This document shows positions 43,473 to 52,847 of a DNA stretch of 60,718 nt, one piece after another. A program made the position numbers and the translations under genes. A model generated the notes under the pieces. It worked only from the letters and a program-made list of their open reading frames with translations, searched no databases and had not been told where the DNA came from. Source of the DNA: Bact-19 sp038319215 (GTDB taxonomy: Bacteria; Bacteroidota; Bacteroidia; Bacteroidales; ML635J-15); contig JBBQCZ010000006.1 in the NCBI GenBank assembly GCA_038319215.1, positions 1 to 60,718 of the forward strand. The letters are read 5' to 3'. Within the stretch, counting starts at the first letter, position 1. Each line of letters opens with the position of its first letter.

Positions 43473-43502
43473 ATAAAAAAAATCCCGAAAAATTCCGGGA
43501 TT
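43473..43502 (-). terminator. Terminator after the skp genes, immediately before murI
   Basis: AATCCCG (43481-43487) pairs with CGGGATT (43496-43502). On the minus strand the hairpin is followed by a run of eight T that ends just before the murI ATG at 43471. Confidence 0.7.
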
Positions 43503-43529
43503 AAAATTAGTAATTAATTCTTTACCAAA

Positions 43530-44030
43530 TTATTTTATTCCCAGTTTAATTTTAACCGCAGGAGTAATGTCTTCACTTTCAGCTGAGAAATACAACAAAG
43601 TAGATACATCAAAAACATAGATAAGAGTTTTCTCTACACCTACAGCTTTAATTGCATCCTGAATTTTAGTATAAATTGGCTCTAACAATTCGCTTTGTTT
43701 GGTTTGCATGTCTTCTTGAGCTCTAACTTGAAATGCTTGTATTCTTTGTTGAAGATTAACAAGTTCGTCCTCTTTCATTTGTTTAATTGAAGGGGATAAT
43801 GTTTCACCAGCAGCCATATATGCATTATATTTGGTTTCTAGTTCTTGATTTAAAGCAGTTAACTGAGTTTCAAGAGTTTTTGCGTATTCTTCGATAGTTT
43901 TAGATGCCTGATCTTTTTCTGGCATGATTTCAAAAATTGCATTTGAATCAACATGGCCGAACTTAGATTTTTGAGCAAACACTGAGAATGAAGATACTGC
44001 AATTAGCAATAATAAAACAATTTTTTTCAT
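43530..44030 (-). CDS. Periplasmic chaperone OmpH/Skp family, second copy
   Basis: A 166-residue protein with a signal peptide (ending VFAQ) and the Skp/OmpH pattern: FGHVDSNAIFEIMPE, a long coiled-coil arm (about 45-120; NQELETKYNAYMAAGETLSPSI) and a final TAIFDVSTLLYFS-like strand (LIYVFDVSTLLYFS). It would carry outer-membrane proteins across the periplasm to BamA. It lies 31 bases after the first copy and is clearly a paralogue from tandem duplication. Confidence 0.92.
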   Translation of the reverse strand: MKKIVLLLLIAVSSFSVFAQKSKFGHVDSNAIFEIMPEKDQASKTIEEYAKTLETQLTALNQELETKYNAYMAAGETLSPSIKQMKEDELVNLQQRIQAFQVRAQEDMQTKQSELLEPIYTKIQDAIKAVGVEKTLIYVFDVSTLLYFSAESEDITPAVKIKLGIK

Positions 44031-44061
44031 AATAAATTTTTAAATTTGGACAAATATAGTA

Positions 44062-44574
44062 TTAATTTTTGTAACCCAATTTTTTTAATACATCATCACT
44101 TTTATCGTAACGTGGGTCGGTATAAAGCATATTTAGACTATTTGCTGTATCGAAAATAACAGCATAAGAACCTTCAACAGCAATTTCTTTTATGGCATTA
44201 TAAATATCGTCTTGAATCGGCTTCACAAGTTCTTCACGTTTTTTAAACAACATACCATCTTTTCCAAAATACTTTTGTTGTAAATCACGCATATCTTTTT
44301 CCATAGTCATAATTTCGCCTTCTCTTTTTACTCTTAGTTCTTCGATAAGTAATATTCTTTCTGCCTGATAATCTTTATACATTTTATCAATAGCTTCTTT
44401 TTTAGTGTCAACCTCCTTTTTCCATTCAGCAGAGAAATCGTCGAGTTGTGTTTTTGCTGTTTCGTAAACAGGAATATTGTTCAAGATGTATTCAGTGTCA
44501 ACGTAAGCATATTTCTGAGCCATTAACATTCCAGAGAATACGGGGATTAGTAGAATCAATAATAATTTTTTCAT
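44062..44574 (-). CDS. Periplasmic chaperone OmpH/Skp family, first copy
   Basis: A 170-residue exported Skp-like chaperone (signal ending LMAQ). It has the N-terminal strand KYAYVDTEYILNNIPVYETA, charged coiled-coil arms (KEAIDKMYKDYQAERILLIEELRVKREGE in two parts) and the C-terminal YAVIFDTANSLNMLY. It lies 66 bases downstream of bamA and should assist BamA in outer-membrane protein delivery. Tandem skp-like genes behind bamA are usual in Bacteroidota. Confidence 0.92.
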   Translation of the reverse strand: MKKLLLILLIPVFSGMLMAQKYAYVDTEYILNNIPVYETAKTQLDDFSAEWKKEVDTKKEAIDKMYKDYQAERILLIEELRVKREGEIMTMEKDMRDLQQKYFGKDGMLFKKREELVKPIQDDIYNAIKEIAVEGSYAVIFDTANSLNMLYTDPRYDKSDDVLKKLGYKN

Positions 44575-44640
44575 AGCATTTTAATTTATAATTTATTTTC
44601 AAAGTTAGCATTTAGCAAAATATGTTCCAAACTTCTGGAA

Positions 44641-47181
44641 TTAAAATTGTTGACCAATAACAAAGTGGAATTGACTACCATTTGACCCAGTAGAACCAGG
44701 GATTTCATCAAAACCATAACCCCAGTCAACACCCAACATTCCAATCATTGGCATATAAATTCTCACACCAACACCGGCAGATCGTTTGACATCAAATGGG
44801 TCGAAGTTATCAGACCTATACCAAGCATTACCAGCTTCAACAAATCCAATTGCATATAATGTAGCAGTAGGAGCTAATGATAAAGGATATCTAAGTTCAA
44901 TTGCAAATTTATCATAAATATTTCCGCCATTTGAAGGAGTAAGCGAATTATTTGTGTATCCTCTAAGTCCAACAGTTTCTAATCCATAAAGGTTATAACC
45001 ATACAAACCATCGCCACCAAGTTGGAATCCTTCAAACGGTGATGGGCCGACTTTTTTAGAATACATACCGAGCATTCCAAATTCAAATTTCGTCATAAGT
45101 ACAAGAGCTCTTGAGCTTCCGTCTTTACTACCTGCAAGAGTAGTAAACCATTGACCAGAGAATTTATATTTATGATATTCTATCCATTTGTATCTATCTT
45201 GAGCTGTCATTTCGTCGGTATATTCTTTTCCATTAAACAATGAATAAGGTGGTGTTAATTCTACAGACAAAGAGAATGTTGATCCAGTAGTAGGGAAAAT
45301 TGGATTTGGTCCAGCAGAATGTCTTCCCAACACAGTTTTCAAACTTAGGTTGTTTGAGTGCCCAGTATGATAAAGTGAAAACTGCTGATAATCCTTTAAA
45401 TTATAGTGTTTGTAACCAAGTTCTGTGTACAATGTAAAATAATCATCTGGCACTTTAAGTCTTTGACCAAGTCCTAATCCTGCACCTGTAACTTTAAAGA
45501 AATATAATGTAGAGTCAGAAACAGCACCGTTAGATATTATAGAATGATACACAGATGTTGTAAAAGAATTAGGTTTTTTGCCACCGAACCAAGGCTCTGT
45601 AAAGTTAAAGCTATAACTTTGATACCACAGCCCCGAAGCCTGAGCACGCACAGAAAGTTTTTGGCCATCACCAGATGGCAAAGGACGATATGCTTTTGGA
45701 TTCAAGATATTTTTTAAAGAAAAGTTATTAAAGGTAAGTCCGAGAGTTCCCACAATCATACCAGCACCCCAACCACCAGATAATTCAACCTGATCAGATG
45801 GTTTTTCTTCAACAATATATTCTAAATCAACGGTTCCCTCAACAGGATCTGGTTGAAAATCCACATTAAGTTTTTCTGGATCGAAATAACCAAGTTGAGC
45901 TAATTCGCGAATTGTACGTTGAACCTCGGAACGTTTGTATAAACTTCCTGGACGAGTTCTAATTTCACGAATAACGACATTGTCGTTAGTACGAGTATTT
46001 CCAGTAATTGTAACTCTATTAATTCTAGCTTGCTTTCCTTCGTAAACTCTCATTTCGATATCGATTGAGTCGTTTTCTACCAAAATTTCAACAGGATTAA
46101 TATTTGAGAATAAATATCCATTATCCTGATAAACCGACATAACCCCCGATGGATCGTAAAGCAATCGTTCTTCTAACATCTTGTGATTATAAATATCACC
46201 AGACCGAATTCCAAGAATTCTTGTAAGCATTTCTGAATTATACTTTGTATTCCCTAACCAAGTAATACTGCGGAAATAGTATTTTTGACCTTCGTCGATG
46301 CCAATTATAAGATTAATCGAATTATCCTCATTAGTAATAATTGAGTCGTAAATAATTTTCGCATCTCGGTATCCAAGTTCATTGTATTTGTCAATGATAC
46401 TTGCTTTATCAGTTTCAAATTCTTCGGGAAGAAGTTTTGAAGGTTTAAATAAGTTATACCAGATTTTTCTTTTTGTTTCCTTCATTGATCTGCGAAGTTT
46501 TGCATCTGCAATATCTTTATCCTCCCGATAGAAATTATATATTTTTTTATCCTTTCCTATATTTTCATTTCCAACAAAAACGATATCATTGATTTTTACC
46601 CTGTCATTTTTTACGACATCAAATTTTAAAATAACAGAATTTGCAAGTGCAGTATCAGATTCTTCAGAGATTGTAACGGTAGCATTTCTGAAACCTTTAT
46701 CAATAAAATAATCTTTAATACTATTCTCCGATGACAATAAAGTATTTTCTGTAACTTGAGTTCCTTTAACAAGTTTTATTAAGTCTCTAATGTCATCAGC
46801 CTCAGACTTTTTAATTCCAGAAAATGAAAACCTTGAAAGTCTTGGTCTTTCTTCAAGATAAATATCTAAGAAAGCTCTATCATTAATAACCTTTACAAGT
46901 GTTATCTTCACATCTGAGAACAATCCTTGTTCCCATAAAATTTTGATAGCTTTAGTAATTTTATCTCCCGGAATTGTTGTTTTTTGCCCAATTTCGAGAC
47001 CTGTAAGGTACAAGAGTACGTTCTGGTCGAGGTACTGAATTCCAGAAATTGTTACACCGCCGATTTCATATTCTTTTGGTTCAGAATAATCAATCTTTTT
47101 TAGTTGAGTCTTCAAATCATCCTGAGCGAATGTAGAAAAAGAAATCAGTAAAATAACGGCTAATAGAAATTTGTTTTTCAT
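44641..47181 (-). CDS. bamA: Outer membrane protein assembly factor BamA
   Basis: The central subunit that folds beta-barrel proteins into the outer membrane. The 846-residue product has a signal peptide (ending TFAQ), then repeated POTRA domains (about 40-440; GVTISGIQYLDQNVLLYLTGL, DIYLEERPRLSRFSFSGIKK, ARINRVTITGNTRTNDNVVIREI) and a C-terminal 16-strand barrel (SGGWGAGMIVGTLGLTFNNFS, GLRGYTNNSLTPSNGG) ending in Phe (HFVIGQQF), as required for insertion. Its start lies 12 bases after uppS, so the two are co-transcribed. Confidence 0.96.
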   Translation of the reverse strand: MKNKFLLAVILLISFSTFAQDDLKTQLKKIDYSEPKEYEIGGVTISGIQYLDQNVLLYLTGLEIGQKTTIPGDKITKAIKILWEQGLFSDVKITLVKVINDRAFLDIYLEERPRLSRFSFSGIKKSEADDIRDLIKLVKGTQVTENTLLSSENSIKDYFIDKGFRNATVTISEESDTALANSVILKFDVVKNDRVKINDIVFVGNENIGKDKKIYNFYREDKDIADAKLRRSMKETKRKIWYNLFKPSKLLPEEFETDKASIIDKYNELGYRDAKIIYDSIITNEDNSINLIIGIDEGQKYYFRSITWLGNTKYNSEMLTRILGIRSGDIYNHKMLEERLLYDPSGVMSVYQDNGYLFSNINPVEILVENDSIDIEMRVYEGKQARINRVTITGNTRTNDNVVIREIRTRPGSLYKRSEVQRTIRELAQLGYFDPEKLNVDFQPDPVEGTVDLEYIVEEKPSDQVELSGGWGAGMIVGTLGLTFNNFSLKNILNPKAYRPLPSGDGQKLSVRAQASGLWYQSYSFNFTEPWFGGKKPNSFTTSVYHSIISNGAVSDSTLYFFKVTGAGLGLGQRLKVPDDYFTLYTELGYKHYNLKDYQQFSLYHTGHSNNLSLKTVLGRHSAGPNPIFPTTGSTFSLSVELTPPYSLFNGKEYTDEMTAQDRYKWIEYHKYKFSGQWFTTLAGSKDGSSRALVLMTKFEFGMLGMYSKKVGPSPFEGFQLGGDGLYGYNLYGLETVGLRGYTNNSLTPSNGGNIYDKFAIELRYPLSLAPTATLYAIGFVEAGNAWYRSDNFDPFDVKRSAGVGVRIYMPMIGMLGVDWGYGFDEIPGSTGSNGSQFHFVIGQQF

Positions 47182-47193
47182 TAAGTTTTTTTC

Positions 47194-47934
47194 TTAAGTT
47201 AATTGTTCACTTGTTTTACCAAATCTTCTTTCTCTTTTCTGGAAGTTAATCAGGGCATTATAAAATTCATCTTTAGAAAAATCGGGCCATAAAACATTTG
47301 TAAAATACAATTCTGAATATGCCAATTGATATAAAAGGAAATTGCTAATTCTTTCTTCACCACTAGTCCTTATTAGCAGCTCTGGGTCAGGGATATCAGC
47401 AGTAGTTAAGTATGTTTCAAACAGTTTATCGTTTATTTTTTCGGTTTCAAATTTACCATTTTTACAGTCGATAGCGAGATTTTTAACCGCATTAATAATA
47501 TCCCATCTTCCACTATAACTAAGGGCAATTACAAAATTAAGTGCGTTATTATTCTTGGTTTTTTCGATTGCAAAATTAAGTTTTTTCTGAACGGCTTGGG
47601 GCAGTTTGTCTATCTGTCCAATAACTCTAATTCTCACGCCCAATTTATTGATTTCCTCAAATTCTTTATCAATTGAAGAAACGAGCAGATTCATTAATCC
47701 ACTAACTTCAGTTTGTGGGCGACTCCAATTTTCTGTTGAAAATGCATAAACAGTAAGATACTTAATTCCAAGTTCACCACAAACCTCAATAGCGCTTTTA
47801 ACGGCTTTTGCGCCTTCCTGATGACCAGAAAGTCTAATTTTATTACGAGACTTAGCCCAACGACCGTTTCCATCCATAATTATGGCAACATGCTGAGGAA
47901 CTCTATTTTTATCTATGCTATCTACCAGTGACAT
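47194..47934 (-). CDS. uppS: Isoprenyl transferase (undecaprenyl diphosphate synthase)
   Basis: Makes the C55 lipid carrier for cell-wall and O-antigen units by cis-condensation of isopentenyl diphosphate. The 246-residue product has HVAIIMDGNGRWAKSRNKIR with catalytic Asp, GHQEGAKAV, YAFSTENWSRP, ALSYSGRWDI and the C-terminal LIRTSGEERISNFLLYQLAYSEL and WPDF motifs. The start is 12 bases after the upstream DUF6089 gene. All expected motifs are present. Confidence 0.96.
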   Translation of the reverse strand: MSLVDSIDKNRVPQHVAIIMDGNGRWAKSRNKIRLSGHQEGAKAVKSAIEVCGELGIKYLTVYAFSTENWSRPQTEVSGLMNLLVSSIDKEFEEINKLGVRIRVIGQIDKLPQAVQKKLNFAIEKTKNNNALNFVIALSYSGRWDIINAVKNLAIDCKNGKFETEKINDKLFETYLTTADIPDPELLIRTSGEERISNFLLYQLAYSELYFTNVLWPDFSKDEFYNALINFQKRERRFGKTSEQLT

Positions 47935-47945
47935 AAATTTATAAA

Positions 47946-48674
47946 TTATCTATTATCATAATATGCTGGGCAACCAATTTTGTTAAATTTAAATGTGTAT
48001 GATAACGTTACACATGCCATAGCATACCAGTCTTTATTATATCGGAATCCAGTTTGTTTAAGCCTTGTAGAGGATGGATCAATAGGCGTTCCGTAATTTG
48101 GGTCATAATTATCTAAGTCTTCCCCTGAAAGAGAGTCGAGATAATCTGAGAAAGTTCTTCTAAAATTCCATTCCACGCCTAAAACCAAACGAGGTCTAAT
48201 ATTTTTTTTAACGCCAAAACCGATTGGAATTGAAAAATTAATAATATCCTGCGAAGAGTTTGCAATATACGCAGAAAATCCGGTCAACAAATATGGAGTA
48301 AAACTTTGTTTTTTCACATCACCGATTAGATATGGCAAAAAATGAATTTCAAACTGAGCAGCTAGCTCTATCAACGAAGTTTCAAAATGTCTATCTCTTA
48401 GTAATTGAAATTCGTTATTAAAATCTTCATCAGCAGCAGAAAGATTAGTGTATGCAGCACCTAACCTAATAACATAACGTGAATTAATATGATATTTAGC
48501 AAATCCACCAAAGTTTGCATGAGGAGAATAAAAATGTTTGTAAAGATTTATATCGCCCATATAATAAGAACCTCCGGCCGAAATTCCAAACTCTCCCCCT
48601 CTCTGTGAAAATCCACTAAAAGCTATGCAGGAGAATATGCATAAAAAAACAAACAATGCAGATTTTTTCTGCAT
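47946..48674 (-). CDS. DUF6089-type outer membrane beta-barrel protein
   Basis: A 242-residue protein with a signal peptide (MQKKSALFVFLCIFSCIAF, ending GFSQ). The mature part has the DUF6089 start (GEFGISAGGSYYMGDINLYKHF) and alternating amphipathic strands typical of a small outer-membrane barrel. I chose the ATG at 48674, where the signal peptide starts; the frame extends to 48719. The function is unknown, but its constant place before uppS-bamA suggests an envelope role. Confidence 0.82.
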   Translation of the reverse strand: MQKKSALFVFLCIFSCIAFSGFSQRGGEFGISAGGSYYMGDINLYKHFYSPHANFGGFAKYHINSRYVIRLGAAYTNLSAADEDFNNEFQLLRDRHFETSLIELAAQFEIHFLPYLIGDVKKQSFTPYLLTGFSAYIANSSQDIINFSIPIGFGVKKNIRPRLVLGVEWNFRRTFSDYLDSLSGEDLDNYDPNYGTPIDPSSTRLKQTGFRYNKDWYAMACVTLSYTFKFNKIGCPAYYDNR

Positions 48675-48760
48675 TATTTGTAAAGCTAACCTGTATAATA
48701 TCTTTATTCTTCCCCACATAAAACTAACAACGTAAACTTAACCAAAATATTATAACAATA

Positions 48761-49651
48761 TTAGAATTTTGGCATTCCTGGAGAACTTGGTCTAAGTTTG
48801 TATGTAGCCTTGATGGTTAAAAACATATAAGCGTCGTTATATTTGTTCTGTCCTCTTTGTTGTCCAGCACCAGTTCCAACCCATGTTCCACCAGTAGGAT
48901 CACTAAAATAGAGAGCCATAGGATCGTTAAATACAGCAGGATCAACATAAGTGTTACTAACATCGTCCATATAATCAGTAAATGTCATTCTAACTCCATA
49001 TTCGAAACCAATTCCAAAGTTTCTATCAATAACATAATTTAAGCCTAAACCAGCAGGGATTGCCATTGTAACTCTATTATATTTTTCACGAGTAGGAATA
49101 ATTCCTTGACCTTCGGTTCCAAGAGGTTGCAAAGCATACCAATTTCCATCAGTGTATTGCGCTTTTGGGTTAAAATACACAGCACTAACTCCAGTATAAA
49201 TATATAAATTTGGCAAGTTACCTAATCCTTTATTTCTTCTAAGGTCATATCTATGTCCGTATCTTTCTTTAATAATTGAAAAATTAACTGTCGCTGCGGC
49301 CTCAATGTAAGGAGAACGAAAAGAAAGATTTCTACTATGACGATTTTCCTCAGATGCAAAAACATCGTCGCCATAAAGTCTACCATAATAAACAGAACCA
49401 TTTATAGACCATTGTTCAGCCAATTTATAACCATATCCGCCTTGCATAACCCATCTAGATGATTTAAAGTCGAAATCTTTAACGAAGTGAGAACCAACCG
49501 TTGCGGATCCCCCAAGTTCACCTAAAAAATTATTTGATCCTACACCAAAAGAAACTTCGTGACGAATTTTTCTCCAGTGAATATTATACTGAGCACTCAC
49601 AAAAATCGATGTAAATGCAAATATTCCCAATAAAACAATAAATTTCTTCAT
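48761..49651 (-). CDS. DUF6089-like outer membrane beta-barrel protein
   Basis: A 296-residue relative of the next gene. It has a signal peptide (ending VSAQ), the start HEVSFGVGSNNFLGELGGSA, strands with Tyr/Gly (WVMQGGYGYKLAEQWSINGSV, GLGLNYVIDRNFGIGFEYGVRMTFTDYMDDVSN) and a final YMFLTIKATYKLR strand. The same GVR/GVE-W-N-x-R-FTDY pattern appears in both proteins, suggesting paralogues. Loops are longer here. The function is unknown; it is probably co-transcribed with nadK. Confidence 0.8.
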   Translation of the reverse strand: MKKFIVLLGIFAFTSIFVSAQYNIHWRKIRHEVSFGVGSNNFLGELGGSATVGSHFVKDFDFKSSRWVMQGGYGYKLAEQWSINGSVYYGRLYGDDVFASEENRHSRNLSFRSPYIEAAATVNFSIIKERYGHRYDLRRNKGLGNLPNLYIYTGVSAVYFNPKAQYTDGNWYALQPLGTEGQGIIPTREKYNRVTMAIPAGLGLNYVIDRNFGIGFEYGVRMTFTDYMDDVSNTYVDPAVFNDPMALYFSDPTGGTWVGTGAGQQRGQNKYNDAYMFLTIKATYKLRPSSPGMPKF

Positions 49652-49697
49652 TATAATTATTTTATCAATATTAAATAACTGCCTGATTATCAGACAC

Positions 49698-50579
49698 TTA
49701 ATTTCTCAAGTCCGTACCCCACATTAACTTACCCCTTAAGGTGCTAAAGTAGGTATTTTCAAACAAATTTACAAAATTAATGTTAAAATTCGCTTTTTTT
49801 ATTAAAATTTCCTTTAAATTACCTACTCCGTACGCTCTATAATCCAGTGATGCCAACACTTTACCTTCAGCAGAATCAACAGTAATTTTTATTTCAGAAT
49901 TTGCAGATAGTACTAATGGTCTAACTGTTAAATTATGATTTGCAATTGGAGTAATGAGGATTACATTTGAATGCGGAGCAACAATTGGGCCTCCGCAGCT
50001 AAGAGAATATGCGGTAGAACCAGTTGGAGTTGCAATAATTAATCCATCCGACCAATAAGTATTGATATAATTACCGTCAGCATAAACCTTTGTTTTAATC
50101 ATGCTAAGTCTTGACTTTTTCTGAATTGCAAACTCGTTAAGACAGAAATTGATATTCCCGTAGAACTTTTCAGCAGCTTCAACCTCTAACAGCATTCTAT
50201 TGTCGACCGTATATTCACCAGCGATTAGTTGCTGTATTGCCCAAAGAAGATTATTTGTATTAATATATGCTAAAAATCCCAAACGTCCAGTATTTATACC
50301 AACAACAGGAATTCCAGAATCCTTTACAACGGTAGCAGATTCTAAAAAAGTACCATCCCCGCCTATACTAAATAAAAAATCGAATTTTACATCTGCAGGC
50401 AATTCATTTTCATAGATTCCGGCCACTTCAGGGTGATAAAACACTTTAGAGGTAATAAATTCATTAAACTTTCTATTAATGAAAATAGAAATTCCATTAC
50501 GCTTCAATTCTTCGAACAGTTGTATTGCCATTCCATTGAAGTTATTTCCAAAGTTTCTACCGTATATTGCAATATTCAT
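49698..50579 (-). CDS. nadK: NAD kinase
   Basis: Phosphorylates NAD to NADP in the cytosol. The 293-residue product has FSIGGDGTFLESA (GGDG motif), GINTGRLGFLAYI, the conserved PTGSTAYSLSCGGPIVAP and a final small domain. The open frame extends to 50678 through the end of the preceding gene; the ATG at 50579 (MNIAIYGRNF) is the natural start and lies one base after the stop of the barrel-protein gene. It heads the conserved block with DUF6089, uppS and bamA. Confidence 0.95.
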   Translation of the reverse strand: MNIAIYGRNFGNNFNGMAIQLFEELKRNGISIFINRKFNEFITSKVFYHPEVAGIYENELPADVKFDFLFSIGGDGTFLESATVVKDSGIPVVGINTGRLGFLAYINTNNLLWAIQQLIAGEYTVDNRMLLEVEAAEKFYGNINFCLNEFAIQKKSRLSMIKTKVYADGNYINTYWSDGLIIATPTGSTAYSLSCGGPIVAPHSNVILITPIANHNLTVRPLVLSANSEIKITVDSAEGKVLASLDYRAYGVGNLKEILIKKANFNINFVNLFENTYFSTLRGKLMWGTDLRN

Positions 50580-50580
50580 T

Positions 50581-51993
50581 CTAATATAACTTATAGATTG
50601 GTGTTTTATAATTGACAAATATACCGGTTTTTGCCAAATAACCCGAATAAACAAAATAAATTTGAAACAATCTATCATAATACGTCTCGAAACTCAAACC
50701 TAAACCTGTGCTATATATCGACCTATCACTAATTGGGTTTATTCCAATAACTTCGTTTTTCCAAGGCGAAGAATAAGCATAATCAAGGAAAATATCTAAA
50801 TATATTCTGGAATATGATTTTGAAAATTCATCAGGTAGAAATGCCGGGAGCTTATGAATTTTAAAATCGCGAAGTTTATACGAGAATGTGTTTTGAAGAT
50901 TAAAAAACTGTGGTACTGTGAAATAATAGTATTCATAGCCTCTAATCCAAAAGTCGTGGCTGAACTCCAACTTATTATCAAATAAAATATTAGCATCGGC
51001 AATTGTTTTCAAAAATGAATACGATGGCTCGATATGCAAAGAAAAGCGAGATTTTCCAATCTGATGATTATATTGTGCCTTTATATTAAAAATAAAATAA
51101 GAACCTAGACCTGAATCTAAAGACTGATTAAAGCCAATGAAGGCAGATACGAGAGTGCCATTAACAGGATAAACCTTATTGTCTCTGGAGTCATATTTAA
51201 AGTAAAAATATGGTTTTAAATAATTGCTTTTATAATGATCCGATTCAATATTTATTTCAGGGAACAATACATTATTTTCGAGTACAGTGTTCTGAAATTT
51301 AATTCCAAGATTAAAAAAAGAATTATACCCTGGTCTAACAATTAAGTTTACCCCAGTAATAAAACTTTTACGAATATAATTATCCAAATCAGTAACAAAA
51401 ATTGGTTTATTTCCAACGATTTGACTTTCTGTTGATTTTTGTCTGAAATAATCAACTTGAAAATTTGCTCCTGCTTTTCGGTTCTCTCCAAGTGCGTTCT
51501 TATGCCAAGCAATGGAATAATGCTCCTTATAACCCATTCTAATTTTAAACTTTAGAAGATCGTTTTGGCCTCTAAAATTGTATAAATCTAAAGCAACTCC
51601 ATAATTTAATCTTGCATAATCTCTATTATGAAAATATGAGCTTAAATTTCTATCAGCATATTCTAATATTGGGAAAGGCCACAAATACCATCTTTCTTCA
51701 ACAGAAACCAAAATAATAACAGAGTCGGCATTTATGGAATAATTAGTATTTACAAAATTGAATAATGATGTTTTGACAAGATTATTGTTAAAATTTGTCA
51801 ACACTTTATTTATTTCATCAAGACTTAGAGTGTCTGAAATTGACATTGGACATTCTCTCAAAATAATCTCGGCTTTAGTTTTATTGTTACCAGAAATTAC
51901 AATATCTCTAACTACAAAAACAGTTTTCTGAGCGAACAGTCCATTAAATGTTATTGCAATGCAAACAAACGATATTAAAATTGATTTTCTCAA
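50581..51993 (-). CDS. POTRA plus beta-barrel outer membrane protein (BamA/TamA-like)
   Basis: A 470-residue protein with a signal peptide (ending LFAQ), one POTRA-like domain (about 27-105; FVVRDIVISGNNKTKAEIIL, then NLVKTSLFNFVNTNY) and a barrel (GVALDLYNFRGQNDLLKFKIRMGY, LKPYFYFKYDSRDNKVYPVNG, IYLDIFLDYAYSSPW, STGLGLSFETYYDRLFQIYFVYSGY). It is shorter than BamA and has a single POTRA domain. The start codon is TTG at 51993, overlapping the CBS gene stop by four bases (TTGA). The role in membrane biogenesis is inferred. Confidence 0.82.
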   Translation of the reverse strand: MRKSILISFVCIAITFNGLFAQKTVFVVRDIVISGNNKTKAEIILRECPMSISDTLSLDEINKVLTNFNNNLVKTSLFNFVNTNYSINADSVIILVSVEERWYLWPFPILEYADRNLSSYFHNRDYARLNYGVALDLYNFRGQNDLLKFKIRMGYKEHYSIAWHKNALGENRKAGANFQVDYFRQKSTESQIVGNKPIFVTDLDNYIRKSFITGVNLIVRPGYNSFFNLGIKFQNTVLENNVLFPEINIESDHYKSNYLKPYFYFKYDSRDNKVYPVNGTLVSAFIGFNQSLDSGLGSYFIFNIKAQYNHQIGKSRFSLHIEPSYSFLKTIADANILFDNKLEFSHDFWIRGYEYYYFTVPQFFNLQNTFSYKLRDFKIHKLPAFLPDEFSKSYSRIYLDIFLDYAYSSPWKNEVIGINPISDRSIYSTGLGLSFETYYDRLFQIYFVYSGYLAKTGIFVNYKTPIYKLY

Positions 51994-52655
51994 ATATTGA
52001 GAAAGTTTAATAATGAATCATATCTGTCTTGGTAAAAAACTTTGAGCATGTCTTCGCTTAAAAAAGAGGCCTTTATTTTATAATTATACCTTTCAAAAGT
52101 TTGAATTATTGATGCCATGTCAGTAATATCAACTTTAAGAGTAACAGAAATCTCAGTTGAGCTATCGGTTGAAGACACAAAAAGCGTTAGTATTTTAGCA
52201 TTATTAGTTTCGACAATTTGTGCAATTTCGGTAAGAGAATAGTCATGAATGGTCATTTCGAGAATTATGATTCCCCCAGCTTTTTCGACGCTAATCATTT
52301 TAGAAAACTCTGATACTAATTTAAATAATGTTATCGCACCCAAATAGTGTTTATTTTCATCTAAAACAGGTACAACAGTAATCCCAAGTTTTGCGACGAC
52401 ATCAACAACTTCAAAAACATGCTGATAATCGAATACATAAGGCCTTACTAAAGACAAATTATGATTACCAACAGGATCATCACCACAATTATTGTCATAA
52501 ATATCATTATCAGAAACAAGACCAAGAAATTCCTCATTGTTGACGATAGGCAAATGAGAAACACGGTGCATTTCCATCCACGACAAAGCTTCGTTTCCAG
52601 TGTCTGAAGTCTTTAACACAGGTATAGAATCAACAATTAAATCTTTAGCAATCAT
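51990..52655 (-). CDS. CBS-domain protein with C-terminal ACT-like domain
   Basis: A 221-residue cytosolic protein. Two CBS motifs (about 1-55 and 70-125; MEMHRVSHLPIVNNEEFLGLVSDNDIY and LGITVVPVLDENKHYLGAITLF in part) would bind an adenosyl ligand. Residues about 135-205 look like an ACT-type regulatory fold (GGIIILEMTIHDYSLTEIAQ, EISVTLKVDITDMASIIQTFERY). No catalytic domain is present, so it is probably a sensor or regulator. It is the first gene of the leftward envelope operon and is translationally coupled to the barrel-protein gene, ahead of nadK. Confidence 0.85.
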   Translation of the reverse strand: MIAKDLIVDSIPVLKTSDTGNEALSWMEMHRVSHLPIVNNEEFLGLVSDNDIYDNNCGDDPVGNHNLSLVRPYVFDYQHVFEVVDVVAKLGITVVPVLDENKHYLGAITLFKLVSEFSKMISVEKAGGIIILEMTIHDYSLTEIAQIVETNNAKILTLFVSSTDSSTEISVTLKVDITDMASIIQTFERYNYKIKASFLSEDMLKVFYQDRYDSLLNFLNI

Positions 52656-52847
52656 TTTATGATTTTTGATATTTTATTATGCAAACTTAATTAATATATT
52701 TGTAACTCGAAAAAAATGAATAATTGAAGATTTTAATGAAGCCACAATTTTTACCAGCGTATGGCTATATTAATGAGTTTTAATCGCACATTATTTGGCA
52801 ATGAGGAAATATATTTACGAAAAAATTTGTTTTAATAATTTACACAA

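Noticed and set aside
49683..49693. Palindrome CTGATTATCAG between nadK and the DUF6089 gene
   Set aside because: It is short, has no T-run in the direction of transcription, and could arise by chance; no function can be supported.
50580..50678. Longer start for NAD kinase at 50678
   Set aside because: The extra residues lie within the 3' end of the barrel-protein gene and are not family-like; MNIAIYGRNF at 50579 is the usual start.
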